A stretch of 47,423 nt of DNA from Furfurilactobacillus milii (GTDB lineage: Bacteria; Bacillota; Bacilli; Lactobacillales; Lactobacillaceae), in assembly GCF_009863985.1 (NCBI RefSeq), contig NZ_WEZT01000008.1, positions 76,193 to 123,615 of the forward strand. The letters are read 5' to 3'. This document shows positions 7,593 through 17,063 of this stretch, one piece after another (position 1 is the stretch's first letter; each line of letters starts with the position of its first letter). Made by a program: the position numbers and the translations under genes. The notes beneath the pieces were generated by a model, which did not search any database, was not told where the DNA came from, and was given only the letters and a program-made list of their open reading frames with translations.

Positions 7593-7838
7593 ATGGCTGA
7601 TAAGAATCAGAAAATCAAAATTGACCCTGATAAGTTTGCACGTGCAGTGCTGGGTGGCAATGCTCAACGCGAGGGCGAGGAAAACAAGTTGTACATCAAA
7701 CGTCAATTGACGTTGTACCTTGAATCCGTTTTACTCGTGCAAGATTTTAACGGTTTGGAAGAAACATCATTCGATATGGCAAAAGAAAAGCAACGTAATG
7801 CCATTCTCGAAAAAGTCATTGAGCGTCGCTATAACTAA
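7593..7838 (+). CDS. Small conserved-looking protein, first gene of the gal operon
   Basis: An 81-residue soluble, highly charged protein (about 30% Lys, Arg, Glu and Asp) that I do not recognise. The start at 7593 follows GGAGG by 8 nt. It has no signal peptide, no membrane segment, no cysteine, and is probably mostly helical (LYIKRQLTLYLESVLLVQDF is a likely amphipathic helix). It is the promoter-proximal gene of the galactose operon, 50 bp before galP, so it is co-induced with galactose uptake. A role modulating the transporter or an enzyme is only a guess; a structural or RNA-binding protein is equally possible. Confidence 0.8.
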   Translation: MADKNQKIKIDPDKFARAVLGGNAQREGEENKLYIKRQLTLYLESVLLVQDFNGLEETSFDMAKEKQRNAILEKVIERRYN

Positions 7839-7888
7839 TTCGACAAACGAACGTTAAATTAGTCGAATGGAAAAAGGAGAACTTGAAA

Positions 7889-9322
7889 ATGAATCAAGTC
7901 AAACAATATTTATCCTATGCGCTTGGGGCGTTTGGTCACGACGCATTCTATGCAACACTTAGCACTTATTTTGTTATTTTCGTTACTAGTCAATTATTTA
8001 GTTCAGGTAATCATGCAAACGATGCCAAGATGATCAGTGCTGTTACGATAACGATGGTTGCAATTCGACTTGTCGAAATTGTTTTCGATCCACTTATCGG
8101 TGGTGCAGTCGATAATACCAGAACCCGATGGGGCAAATTCAAACCTTGGTTGATGATTGGGGCCACAATCAGTTCCATCATGTTAATTCTGATTTTTACG
8201 GATTTTGGTGGATTAACTGTTAACAAGCCTACGCTCTACCTTATCTTGTTTGGTATTGCGTTTGTTGTTTTGGATGTATTTTATTCATTTAAGGATATTT
8301 CTTTCTGGTCAATGTTACCTGCTTTGACCGTTGATTCTGGAAAACGTGCTCGTTTTGGGACGATTGCTCGTTTCGGTTCAACTTTGGGTGCACAAGGTGT
8401 CGCACTTGTCATTATGCCAACAGTTACCCTTGTATCTGGTTGGTTTGGTGGCGCCAAGGGCCAACAAACACAAATTGGTTGGGTTGGATTTGCTATTTTG
8501 ATCGGTGCTGTTTCCTTTCTCGGTGCTTTAGCCACTGCTTTGGGGACCAAAGAAGAAGACAACATTATTCGTGAAAACACTGAAAAAGTCGGGATTGTCG
8601 GTATTTTCAGAGTTCTATTTAAAAATGACCAATTGATGTGGTTATCACTTTCATACTTTATGTTGGCTTTCGGTTACGTTATCACCAACTCACTGTTCTT
8701 GTATTACTTTAAGTACGTTATGGGCAAGTCAGGTGAGTTCTCACTTGTTGGTGCCGTGACTGCGGTTCTCGGAATTATTTCAGTTATTTTATTCCCATTC
8801 TTAGAAACCTTAATCAAACGGAAGGCTATTTATGTCGGCGGTATTTGTTTGATGTTGGTTGGTTACATCATTTTCAACTTTGCTGGAACGAACCTGTTCA
8901 TGGTCTTGTTAGCTATCTCATTTATTTTCTTCCCATACCCAATGATTTTCTTGGCCGCATTGATGACCATTACTGATTGTGTTGAATATGGCCAGTTACA
9001 TTTGGGAACACGTAATGAATCAGTTACATTAGCCGTTCGCCCACTGATTGATAAAGTCGCTGGTGCGTTTGCAAACGGGATTGTCGGTATTGCAGCGGTT
9101 CATGCAGGGATGATTGGTAACGCAAAGCCGAGTGACATTTCTGCCTCACAGATGTTGAACTTCAAGACTTACATTTTCTACGCACCAATGGTGATGCTTG
9201 TCATTGCCGCTGTTGTTTACTTAACAAAAGTTACCTTGACTGAAGCTAAACATGCTGAAGTTGTTAAGGAATTGGAAAAGAAGCTGGGTGCGGATTCAGA
9301 AGATATCGCCAAGATTAAGTAA
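7889..9322 (+). CDS. galP: Galactose/lactose permease, GPH family
   Basis: A 477-residue secondary sugar transporter of the glycoside-pentoside-hexuronide (MelB/LacS) family with about 12 membrane segments. The GPH signature is visible near residues 60-85 (EIVFDPLIGGAVDNTRTRWGKFKPWL). Unlike streptococcal LacS it lacks a C-terminal PTS IIA domain, so it would not be regulated by HPr phosphorylation. AAAGGAGA places the start at 7889. Its position before galK and galT indicates galactose (or a galactoside) as the substrate; the exact sugar and the coupling ion cannot be read from sequence. Confidence 0.88.
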   Translation: MNQVKQYLSYALGAFGHDAFYATLSTYFVIFVTSQLFSSGNHANDAKMISAVTITMVAIRLVEIVFDPLIGGAVDNTRTRWGKFKPWLMIGATISSIMLILIFTDFGGLTVNKPTLYLILFGIAFVVLDVFYSFKDISFWSMLPALTVDSGKRARFGTIARFGSTLGAQGVALVIMPTVTLVSGWFGGAKGQQTQIGWVGFAILIGAVSFLGALATALGTKEEDNIIRENTEKVGIVGIFRVLFKNDQLMWLSLSYFMLAFGYVITNSLFLYYFKYVMGKSGEFSLVGAVTAVLGIISVILFPFLETLIKRKAIYVGGICLMLVGYIIFNFAGTNLFMVLLAISFIFFPYPMIFLAALMTITDCVEYGQLHLGTRNESVTLAVRPLIDKVAGAFANGIVGIAAVHAGMIGNAKPSDISASQMLNFKTYIFYAPMVMLVIAAVVYLTKVTLTEAKHAEVVKELEKKLGADSEDIAKIK

Positions 9323-9366
9323 TTAAAATGCAGCAATAAAAAATGTTAAAAGGTGGTTTATACATT

Positions 9367-10536
9367 ATGGATGCAGCAAGTATTAAACAAGAATATCAAG
9401 ATGCTTTTGATGTCGCACCACAGTCTGTTTTCTTCTCACCTGGTCGAATCAACCTGATTGGTGAACACACTGATTACAATGGTGGTCACGTATTTCCGTG
9501 TGCGATTACATTAGGCACATACGGCGCTGCTTCACCACGGACAGATACCACGGTTCGTTTGTACTCAGGCAACTTACCTAAGGATGGCGTGCTTACTTTT
9601 GATGTAAACGACTTATCCTTCAACAAGGACTTTGGTTGGGGTAACTACCCAAAGGGGATGCTTTATGAACTAGCCAAGAAAGGTGCTAAGTTTGACCATG
9701 GCTTCGATTTATACGTTCATGGTAACTTGCCTGATGGCTCCGGTTTGTCATCCTCGGCATCTTTGGAATTATTGGTTGGTGTGATTGCCAAGAAACTTTA
9801 CAACCTCGATGTTGAACAGATGGACTTAGTCTATGCCGGTCAACAAGTTGAAAATGACTATATTGGCTTGAATTCCGGTATCATGGATCAATTCGCGATT
9901 GGCATGGGTAAAAAAGATCAAGCCATGTTCTTGGATGTTAACACCATGAAATATGAATATTATCCGGTTGATTTAGGCGATAACGTTGTCTTAATCATGA
10001 ACAGTAACAAGTCTCATGACTTGGCTAGTTCGAAGTACAATGAACGTCGCTCACAGTGTGAAGAAGCATTACGCCGTATTCAGCAGGGTGTTGATGTGAA
10101 AACGTTGGGTGACTTGACCAAAGAACAGTTTGACCGAGCAACCTACTTAATTAACGATGCTACCTTGATTCGTCGGGCACGCCACGCTGTGTTTGAAAAC
10201 CAGCGGACAATTGATGCCAAACAAGCATTGGATGATCATGATTTAAAGACGTTTGGTCACCTTGTTAGCGCATCACACATCTCATTGCAGTATGATTATG
10301 AGGTGAGTGTCCCAGAACTCGACACGCTAGTTGATACTGCTTGGGCACAAGACGGTGTTCTTGGTGCTCGGATCATCGGTGGTGGCTTCGGTGGTTGTGC
10401 AATTGCAATCGTTAAACGCGACCAAGTTGATCATGTTAAGCAAGTTGTTGGCGACACGTACCTGAAGCGCTTTGGTTATGCAGCAGACTTTTACGTGGCT
10501 GAAATTGCCGATGGGACTCACGAAGTTACGGCATAA
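9367..10536 (+). CDS. galK: Galactokinase
   Basis: Phosphorylates alpha-D-galactose at C1 with ATP (GHMP kinase superfamily). The 389-residue protein shows the galactokinase signature near the N-terminus (GRINLIGEHTDYNGG), the phosphate-binding GLSSSASLE loop, the catalytic-Asp segment GIMDQFAI and the C-terminal GGGFGGCAIA. The start at 9367 follows AGGTGG. It lies 44 bp after galP and 16 bp before galT. Confidence 0.97.
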   Translation: MDAASIKQEYQDAFDVAPQSVFFSPGRINLIGEHTDYNGGHVFPCAITLGTYGAASPRTDTTVRLYSGNLPKDGVLTFDVNDLSFNKDFGWGNYPKGMLYELAKKGAKFDHGFDLYVHGNLPDGSGLSSSASLELLVGVIAKKLYNLDVEQMDLVYAGQQVENDYIGLNSGIMDQFAIGMGKKDQAMFLDVNTMKYEYYPVDLGDNVVLIMNSNKSHDLASSKYNERRSQCEEALRRIQQGVDVKTLGDLTKEQFDRATYLINDATLIRRARHAVFENQRTIDAKQALDDHDLKTFGHLVSASHISLQYDYEVSVPELDTLVDTAWAQDGVLGARIIGGGFGGCAIAIVKRDQVDHVKQVVGDTYLKRFGYAADFYVAEIADGTHEVTA

Positions 10537-10552
10537 ACGTAGGAGTGACATT

Positions 10553-12019
10553 ATGGTAGAAGATGCAGTAGAGAATTTAATTAGCTTAGCTGTTCAGAAT
10601 GGTGCGGCAGAACCGCTAGACCGGGTTTATTTGAGGAATCGGATTTTTGCCTTAATTGGTGATGAAATGGCTGTTGCCCTAGAGGGCGATGGTGTTGAAG
10701 CTATCAGTGAGGCACTGGTTAATGCGGCCGTGGAAAACGGTAAAATCGAGGATAATCAAACAGCGCGCGAACTATTGGATGCGCAGCTGATGGACTTGAC
10801 GACGCCACGTCCAAGCCAGGTCAACGAACGTTTCTGGGAAGATTATCAGACTAGCCCTGAAGCAGCAACAAAGTATTTTTACGGCTTGAGTAAAGCCAAT
10901 AACTACATTAAAACAAAGGCAATTGCAAAAAACATTGTCTTCAATTCAGCGACAACGTTTGGCGACTTGGAAATCACGATTAACCTGTCTAAACCGGAAA
11001 AAGATCCCAAAGCGATTGCGGCAGCCGCCCACACAGCAGCGAGTGGGTATCCACTTTGTCAATTGTGTTTGGAAAATGAAGGTTACCTAGGTCGTCTTGG
11101 ATATCCCGCACGAAGTAATCACCGTGTGATTCGACTAACGGTGGGCGGTCGTCCATGGGGCTTCCAATATTCGCCATACGCATACTTTGGCGAACATGCG
11201 ATTTTCCTCGACCAACAACATGTCCCAATGAAAATTAATCGGCAAACATTTACTAATTTGTTTGAGATTATTACGCAATTTCCACAGTATTTCGTTGGTA
11301 GCAATGCTGATTTACCGATCGTGGGTGGCTCTATGCTGAGCCATGAACATTATCAGGGCGGTCGGCACAACTTCCCAATGATGAAGGCGCCAATTGCTTC
11401 AACGTTTAAATTAGCTGATTATCCAGACGTTAAATGTGGTGTTGTGAAATGGGCGATGTCGACAATTCGTTTGACTGGCACTAACCAGCAGAACGTTGCA
11501 GATGCTGCTGAACACATTCGTGAAGTTTGGAATCATTATGACGATCCAGCAGTTTCTGTAAAAGCATATGATGGTGAGACCCGACATCATACAGTTACGC
11601 CAATTGCTTATCGCGATGGTGACCAATTTGTTCTCGATATCGTGTTGCGGGACAACCAAACTTCCGCCGCTTATCCGGACGGCATTTTCCATCCTCACAA
11701 GGATGTTCAACACATTAAGAAAGAAAACATTGGCTTAATCGAAGTCATGGGACGTGCGATTTTGCCTGCTCGTTTGAAGACTGAAATGCAAGAAGTTCAA
11801 AAATTCTTGTTGGATCAGCCAAACGCCATGGCGGAATATCACCGCACTTGGGCAGAGGAACTCAAGGAAAACAATACGGTTACGAATGATAATGTCGAAC
11901 AAGTAGTCGACGATGCGATTGGTAAAGTCTTTGGTCGCGTTTTAGAGGACGCTGGTGTGTTCAAGTGGGATGCTGCTGGTCGTGAGGCACAAGCTCGGTT
12001 TATTAAAGCGATTGAATAA
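10553..12019 (+). CDS. galT: UDP-glucose-hexose-1-phosphate uridylyltransferase, class II
   Basis: Exchanges UDP-glucose and galactose-1-phosphate to give UDP-galactose and glucose-1-phosphate. At 488 residues it is of the class II type found in Bacillota and has no compact zinc HIT layout. SHEHYQGG (near residue 265) matches the active-site histidine region, and YPLCQLCLEN is also class-typical. AGGAG precedes the ATG at 10553, only 16 bp after galK. No galE is present in this window, so the epimerase must lie elsewhere. Confidence 0.95.
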   Translation: MVEDAVENLISLAVQNGAAEPLDRVYLRNRIFALIGDEMAVALEGDGVEAISEALVNAAVENGKIEDNQTARELLDAQLMDLTTPRPSQVNERFWEDYQTSPEAATKYFYGLSKANNYIKTKAIAKNIVFNSATTFGDLEITINLSKPEKDPKAIAAAAHTAASGYPLCQLCLENEGYLGRLGYPARSNHRVIRLTVGGRPWGFQYSPYAYFGEHAIFLDQQHVPMKINRQTFTNLFEIITQFPQYFVGSNADLPIVGGSMLSHEHYQGGRHNFPMMKAPIASTFKLADYPDVKCGVVKWAMSTIRLTGTNQQNVADAAEHIREVWNHYDDPAVSVKAYDGETRHHTVTPIAYRDGDQFVLDIVLRDNQTSAAYPDGIFHPHKDVQHIKKENIGLIEVMGRAILPARLKTEMQEVQKFLLDQPNAMAEYHRTWAEELKENNTVTNDNVEQVVDDAIGKVFGRVLEDAGVFKWDAAGREAQARFIKAIE

Positions 12020-12043
12020 TATCTTGAATGTGTGGGAAGGTGA

Positions 12044-13042
<999 letters not shown>

Positions 13043-13054
13043 ACAGGACTAAAA

Positions 13055-13089
13055 GCAGGGGGCCGATTATGTGGTCGCCCTGTTTTTTT
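13055..13089 (+). terminator. Terminator of the gal operon
   Basis: A CAGGG/CCCTG outer stem with a GGCC/GGTC inner stem is followed by T7. Confidence 0.82.
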
Positions 13090-13233
13090 GCAATAATGCA
13101 ATGAGTCTTGACCCGTCAAACATGCTTTTTTTGCCTAAAGTGTGTACGCTAGAATAGGTGTGTAGAGGATCGTCATTGTACTAAGCTGACCGGTTAGCAC
13201 ACTTAGATTTATGGAAGGAATGAAACTTAAAAT

Positions 13234-13734
13234 ATGAATAACGCATCATTTAAATACCCGGATCAGGCTGCTTATAAGCTGGTAACTGCCCAGTTAGCAG
13301 CAAAGAATATTACTTACAAAGAAATTGCTGCGATTACGCAGGACATGCAACGCGACTATTTACCAGATGTTCCGCTCAGCGAGTTTGAAACGGAAACTGA
13401 GGATGTACTCCACAAACGCGAAGTGATGAACAACGTGATGGTGGCGCTTGAGTTGGATCGACTGGCAACTGAGAATCAACTGAAGGAACCGTTGGAATCG
13501 ATTATCAGAAATGATGCCGGCGTGTTTGGTGTCGATGAGGGACTGGCGCTCAACATCGCAAATATCTATGGCACGATCGGTGTGACCAATTACGGCTATG
13601 TGGATAAGGTTAAAGAAGGCGTGATCAAACGGCTAGATGAAGAAAAAACCGACCAGGTCAATACCTTTATTGACGATATCATTGGCGCGATTGCGGCAGC
13701 GGTGGCTGCCAAAATGGCACACAAATACGCTTAG
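13234..13734 (+). CDS. Phosphatidylglycerophosphatase A-family protein (YutG-like)
   Basis: A 166-residue soluble protein of the PgpA/YutG family. Diagnostic stretches are VLHKREVMNNVMVALELD, the DEGLALNIANIYGTIGVTNYGYVDK block and the closing VNTFIDDIIGAIAAAVAAKMAH. In Bacillota this form lacks the membrane anchors of E. coli PgpA; a phosphatidylglycerophosphate phosphatase role is the family annotation but is not certain for the soluble branch. GGAAGGA lies 14 nt before the ATG, a little far. It stands alone between the gal operon and gap. Confidence 0.82.
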   Translation: MNNASFKYPDQAAYKLVTAQLAAKNITYKEIAAITQDMQRDYLPDVPLSEFETETEDVLHKREVMNNVMVALELDRLATENQLKEPLESIIRNDAGVFGVDEGLALNIANIYGTIGVTNYGYVDKVKEGVIKRLDEEKTDQVNTFIDDIIGAIAAAVAAKMAHKYA

Positions 13735-13851
13735 AGTTTGGTAAGAATTTGAACTTTTAGCAAACGGAAGAATCTTCTGCTAAGTCGCGTCACGCTTATG
13801 AAACAATCAAATGTAAGCGAATGAAAGCACTTGTGAAAACGATCCTAACGT

Positions 13852-13880
13852 TTGCAGGATTTGGTCGATTGTCATATAAT
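13852..13880 (+). promoter_or_regulatory. gap promoter
   Basis: TTGCAG (13852-13857), 17 bp, perfect TATAAT (13875-13880). An imperfect cre-like sequence lies just upstream (TGAAAACGATCCTA, 12/14). No cggR gene precedes gap, unlike in many relatives, so the classical CggR control appears absent here. Confidence 0.7.
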
Positions 13881-13927
13881 TACATCTGTGTTAAACATAT
13901 ATTTTCCTTAAGGGAGGAAGTTCACCA

Positions 13928-14944
13928 ATGACTGTTAAAATTGGTATCAACGGATTTGGCCGTATCGGTCGTTTAGCTTTAAAGCGGATCCACGAATTGA
14001 ACACTAACGACATCGAAGTTGTTGCAATCAATGATTTGACTACACCTTCAATGTTGGCTTACTTACTCAAGTATGACTCCACTCATGGCAAGTTCCCTGG
14101 TGAAGTTAGTTCAACGGACAAGGGCATTGTCGTTGACGGTAAGGAAATCCCTGTATACGCAGAACGCGATGCAAAGAACATTCCTTGGGTTAAGAACGAC
14201 GGTGTTGACTACGTGCTTGAATGTACTGGTTTCTACACTTCAGCAGAAAAGTCACAAGCCCACTTGGATGCCGGCGCAAAGCGTGTTCTGATCTCAGCAC
14301 CTGCTGGTAAGATCACAACTGTTGTTCCTGGCGTTAACTTGGACGTTTTGAGCAACGACGACAAGATCGTTTCCGCTGGTTCATGCACGACTAACTGTCT
14401 TGCACCACTGGCTTACTTCATGAACGAAGAATTCGGTATCAAGGTTGGTACGATGACGACGGTTCACGCCTTCACATCAACTCAATCAATCCTTGATGGC
14501 CCTCGTGGTTCAAAGCCTCGTAACAACCGTACTGCTTCTGTTAACACGATTCCTCACTCAACTGGTGCTGCTAAGGCCCTTGGTTTGGTTATCCCAGAAT
14601 TGAACGGCAAGTTACAAGGACACGCACAACGTGTTGCTGTTGTTGACGGTTCATTAACTGAATTAGTAACTGTTCTGGACAAGAAGGTTACTGCTGACGA
14701 AGTTAACGCAGCTATCAAGAAGCACACTGAAGGTAACGAAGCCTTTGGTTACAACGACGACGAAATCGTTTCAAGCGATATCATCGACGATTCACATGGT
14801 TCCGTATTTGACCCAACTCAAACGGAAGTTACAACTGCCGGTGACAGTCAATTAGTTAAGACTGTTGCTTGGTACGACAACGAATGGGGCTTCACTTGCA
14901 ACATGATCCGTACGTTGTTGAAGTTCGCCACTTTGGAAGCTTAA
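13928..14944 (+). CDS. gap: Glyceraldehyde-3-phosphate dehydrogenase, NAD-dependent
   Basis: Oxidises glyceraldehyde-3-phosphate to 1,3-bisphosphoglycerate with NAD+. All marks are present: NGFGRIGRL at the Rossmann start, NDLT near residue 36 favouring [16 protein letters not shown] with the catalytic Cys153, the following [10 protein letters not shown] segment with the general-base His, and WYDNEWGF near the end. At 338 residues it is full length. GGGAGGAAG precedes the ATG. Codon use is extremely biased (AAG, AAC, GGT, GTT), as expected for one of the most expressed proteins. Confidence 0.98.
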   Translation: MTVKIGINGFGRIGRLALKRIHELNTNDIEVVAINDLTTPSMLAYLLKYDSTHGKFPGEVSSTDKGIVVDGKEIPVYAERDAKNIPWVKNDGVDYVLECTGFYTSAEKSQAHLDAGAKRVLISAPAGKITTVVPGVNLDVLSNDDKIVSAGSCTTNCLAPLAYFMNEEFGIKVGTMTTVHAFTSTQSILDGPRGSKPRNNRTASVNTIPHSTGAAKALGLVIPELNGKLQGHAQRVAVVDGSLTELVTVLDKKVTADEVNAAIKKHTEGNEAFGYNDDEIVSSDIIDDSHGSVFDPTQTEVTTAGDSQLVKTVAWYDNEWGFTCNMIRTLLKFATLEA

Positions 14945-14976
14945 TTTAAATCATTACGTTTTTGATTAAATGTGGC

Positions 14977-15014
14977 AAAGGCGGGAGGAGGAAGACTCCG
15001 CCCGCCTTTTTCTT
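14977..15014 (+). terminator. Terminator of gap
   Basis: AAAGGCGGG with an inner AGGA/TCC helix pairs with CCCGCCTTT, followed by TTTCTTTG. It separates gap from pgk, which has its own leader. Confidence 0.85.
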
Positions 15015-15142
15015 TGAATGATTTAGTGGAATGGTTCACAAATAGTCACGTTTGTTTTCAGAAAATTGGGCTGTGAGTGGCTTTTACCATTAAAAATCGT
15101 TAAAATATATGCGTACGCAAAAATCGTTGGGAGGAAACTACC

Positions 15143-16342
15143 TTGGCTAAATTAACTGTTTCTGATTTAGATTTAACTGGAAAAAAAGTTTTAATGCGTG
15201 TTGACTTTAATGTGCCGATTAAAAACGGCGTGATTGGTAACGACAACCGAATCGTGGCTGCATTACCTACAATTAACTATGTTCTGGATCACGGTGGCCG
15301 TGCCATCTTATTCAGTCATTTAGGTCGTGTTAAGACTGAAGAGGACAAAAAGGAATTGTCCATGCGTCCTGTTGCAGAACGTTTGAGCAACTTATTGGGC
15401 AAACCTGTAACGTTTGTTCCAACTACTCGTGGTCCTCAGCTCGAAGACGCCATCAACAACTTGAAGGACGGCGAAGTTCTGTTATTCGAAAACACTCGTT
15501 TTGAAGATTTGGATGGCAAGAAAGAATCCGGTAACAACCCTGAATTGGGTCAATACTGGGCTTCACTTGGCGATGTTTTCGTTAACGATGCTTTTGGTAC
15601 TGCTCACCGTGAACATGCCTCAAACGTTGGTATCGCAACGGCCATGAAAGCAGCCGGCAAGTCAGTTGCTGCTGGTTTCTTAATGGAAAAAGAAATCAAG
15701 TTCTTAGGTAACGCTGTTGATAACCCTGTTCACCCATTTGTTGCTATTTTGGGTGGTGCTAAGGTTTCTGATAAGATCGGTGTCATCGACAACTTATTGA
15801 GCAAGGCTGACAAGGTTATCGTTGGTGGTGGGATGGCTTACACCTTCTTTGCTGCCCAAGGCCTATCAGTTGGTAACTCATTGCTTGAAAAGGACAAGAT
15901 CGACACAGCCAAAGCAATCATTGAAAAGGCTGGCGACAAGCTTGTATTGCCAATCGATTCCGTTGTTGCTAAAGAATTCAAGAATGACTCACCAGCAGAA
16001 ACTGTTGATGGTTCAATTCCTGATGGTTACATGGCTCTTGACATCGGTCCAAAGTCTGTTGAATTATTTGAAAACACTTTGCGTGATGCTAAGACTGTTG
16101 TTTGGAACGGACCAATGGGTGTCTTCGAAATGCCTAACTTTGCTAAGGGTACCTTAGCTGTTGGTAAGTTCTTGGGTGACTTGGATGCTACAACAATTGT
16201 TGGTGGTGGTGACTCAACTGCTGCCGTTCAACAATTGGGTGTTGCAGACAAATTGACTCACATCTCCACTGGTGGTGGCGCTTCCCTTGAATACCTTGAA
16301 GGTAAGACTTTACCTGGGATCGCAGCAATCAGCGACAAGTAA
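15143..16342 (+). CDS. pgk: Phosphoglycerate kinase
   Basis: Transfers the acyl phosphate of 1,3-bisphosphoglycerate to ADP. The 399-residue protein begins with TTG at 15143 after TTGGGAGGAAAC; the family start [15 protein letters not shown] follows directly. Other marks are [33 protein letters not shown] and the late GGGDSTAAV. The codon bias matches gap and eno. A weak promoter may lie at 15083-15111 (TTTACC, 17 bp, TATATG). A terminator at 16367 separates it from the structured RNA downstream. Confidence 0.98.
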   Translation: MAKLTVSDLDLTGKKVLMRVDFNVPIKNGVIGNDNRIVAALPTINYVLDHGGRAILFSHLGRVKTEEDKKELSMRPVAERLSNLLGKPVTFVPTTRGPQLEDAINNLKDGEVLLFENTRFEDLDGKKESGNNPELGQYWASLGDVFVNDAFGTAHREHASNVGIATAMKAAGKSVAAGFLMEKEIKFLGNAVDNPVHPFVAILGGAKVSDKIGVIDNLLSKADKVIVGGGMAYTFFAAQGLSVGNSLLEKDKIDTAKAIIEKAGDKLVLPIDSVVAKEFKNDSPAETVDGSIPDGYMALDIGPKSVELFENTLRDAKTVVWNGPMGVFEMPNFAKGTLAVGKFLGDLDATTIVGGGDSTAAVQQLGVADKLTHISTGGGASLEYLEGKTLPGIAAISDK

Positions 16343-16366
16343 TTTAGTTTAATACCGTTCTACATT

Positions 16367-16413
16367 AACGTCCTTCAATCTGTTTCTTAACGGGTTGACG
16401 GGCGTTTTTGTGT
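16367..16413 (+). terminator. Terminator of pgk
   Basis: AACGTCC pairs with GGGCGTT, with TCAA/TTGA inside and TTTTTG behind. It lies directly before the structured RNA. Confidence 0.65.
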
Positions 16414-16419
16414 TTTGAA

Positions 16420-16911
16420 TGGTTAAGGACGCTTGCGGTTGTCAACATTGAAATGCGTCGTGGGACCGGTTCAAGCCTCCTGAAATTCGGAGTCTTTCAC
16501 CTCGCCGTGAAGCCTCATGAGAACCTGAGTCTCCACGACCGTCCGTGCTGTAAATTCGGTACAAAACAACCGAATTAACACCACTTGCACGTCTTGATTT
16601 CAATGTTGACGCCCTCCAGCTCATATTCATATAACTTTGAAAAGTCCAAAAAGTAGTCGAGCAACAGAGTTAAATGTGCACTAATATGTCTGTTGAAGGT
16701 CCTGACGACTTATATGTGAGTGGAGATGACCGAAGACAGTTTCGTGTCGACAATACTTGATGGCGGGTTTTGCCATTTAGTATTGTGGGACGAGTTCTGA
16801 AACGTGGTTTTCGGTTCAGAATCGAGTTGAAGACCGTGCACTTCAGCGGGCTGAAACGTTCCCCAAGAAACGGCGTCTTCGGTCATCGCAACAACAGGTC
16901 ATTGCTTACCA
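16420..16911 (+). ncRNA. Large structured RNA, copy A (paralogue of 25866-26381)
   Basis: A ~490-nt non-coding stretch that aligns over its full length with 25866-26381. Shared blocks include GGGACCGGTTC, ACCTCGCCG, GACCGTCCGT, TGTTGACGCCC and GAAACGGCGTCTT. Helices seen: a 14-bp helix (16441-16454 with 16597-16610) closing a ~170-nt 5' domain; a hairpin with 8-bp stem at 16553-16560/16569-16576; ACAATACT/AGTATTGT at 16750-16757/16779-16786; TTCTGAA/TTCAGAA at 16795-16801/16815-16821; and a probable end-closing helix (TGGTTAAG near 16420 with CTTACCA near 16905). The bases differ from copy B but the pairings persist. The plus strand is assumed from copy B's terminator. No clear promoter or terminator is seen here; read-through from pgk is possible. 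Family unknown to me; GOLLD/ROOL-like RNAs are the nearest concept. Confidence 0.8.
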
Positions 16912-16983
16912 AAGCAATCAGGCAAGGTGAAACTAGCTTTTTAGGACTGACTTCACTACAATGCATGTGTAGGAGAAAGACTT

Positions 16984-17022
16984 ATGAGTGTTCGTTTGGC
17001 AACGAGTGCTTTGACAGATTAA
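16984..17022 (+). CDS. Possible 12-residue leader peptide before tpiA
   Basis: MSVRLATSALTD follows AGGAG at an 8-nt spacing and ends 41 bp before tpiA. A TACAAT hexamer (16957-16962) upstream could be a -10. There is no family evidence, so this may be chance or a short translated leader. Confidence 0.25.
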   Translation: MSVRLATSALTD

Positions 17023-17063
17023 AAGAGTAATGCCAAGACCCATTATGAAGAGGGGGCTAACCC

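Noticed and set aside
13735-13927. CggR operator or cggR gene before gap
   Set aside because: No regulator gene is present and no clear CggR-type direct repeats were seen.
16442-16630. Minus-strand frame of 62 codons over structured RNA copy A
   Set aside because: The homologous region in copy B has a different frame and sequence; indels break any shared protein, while helices are kept.
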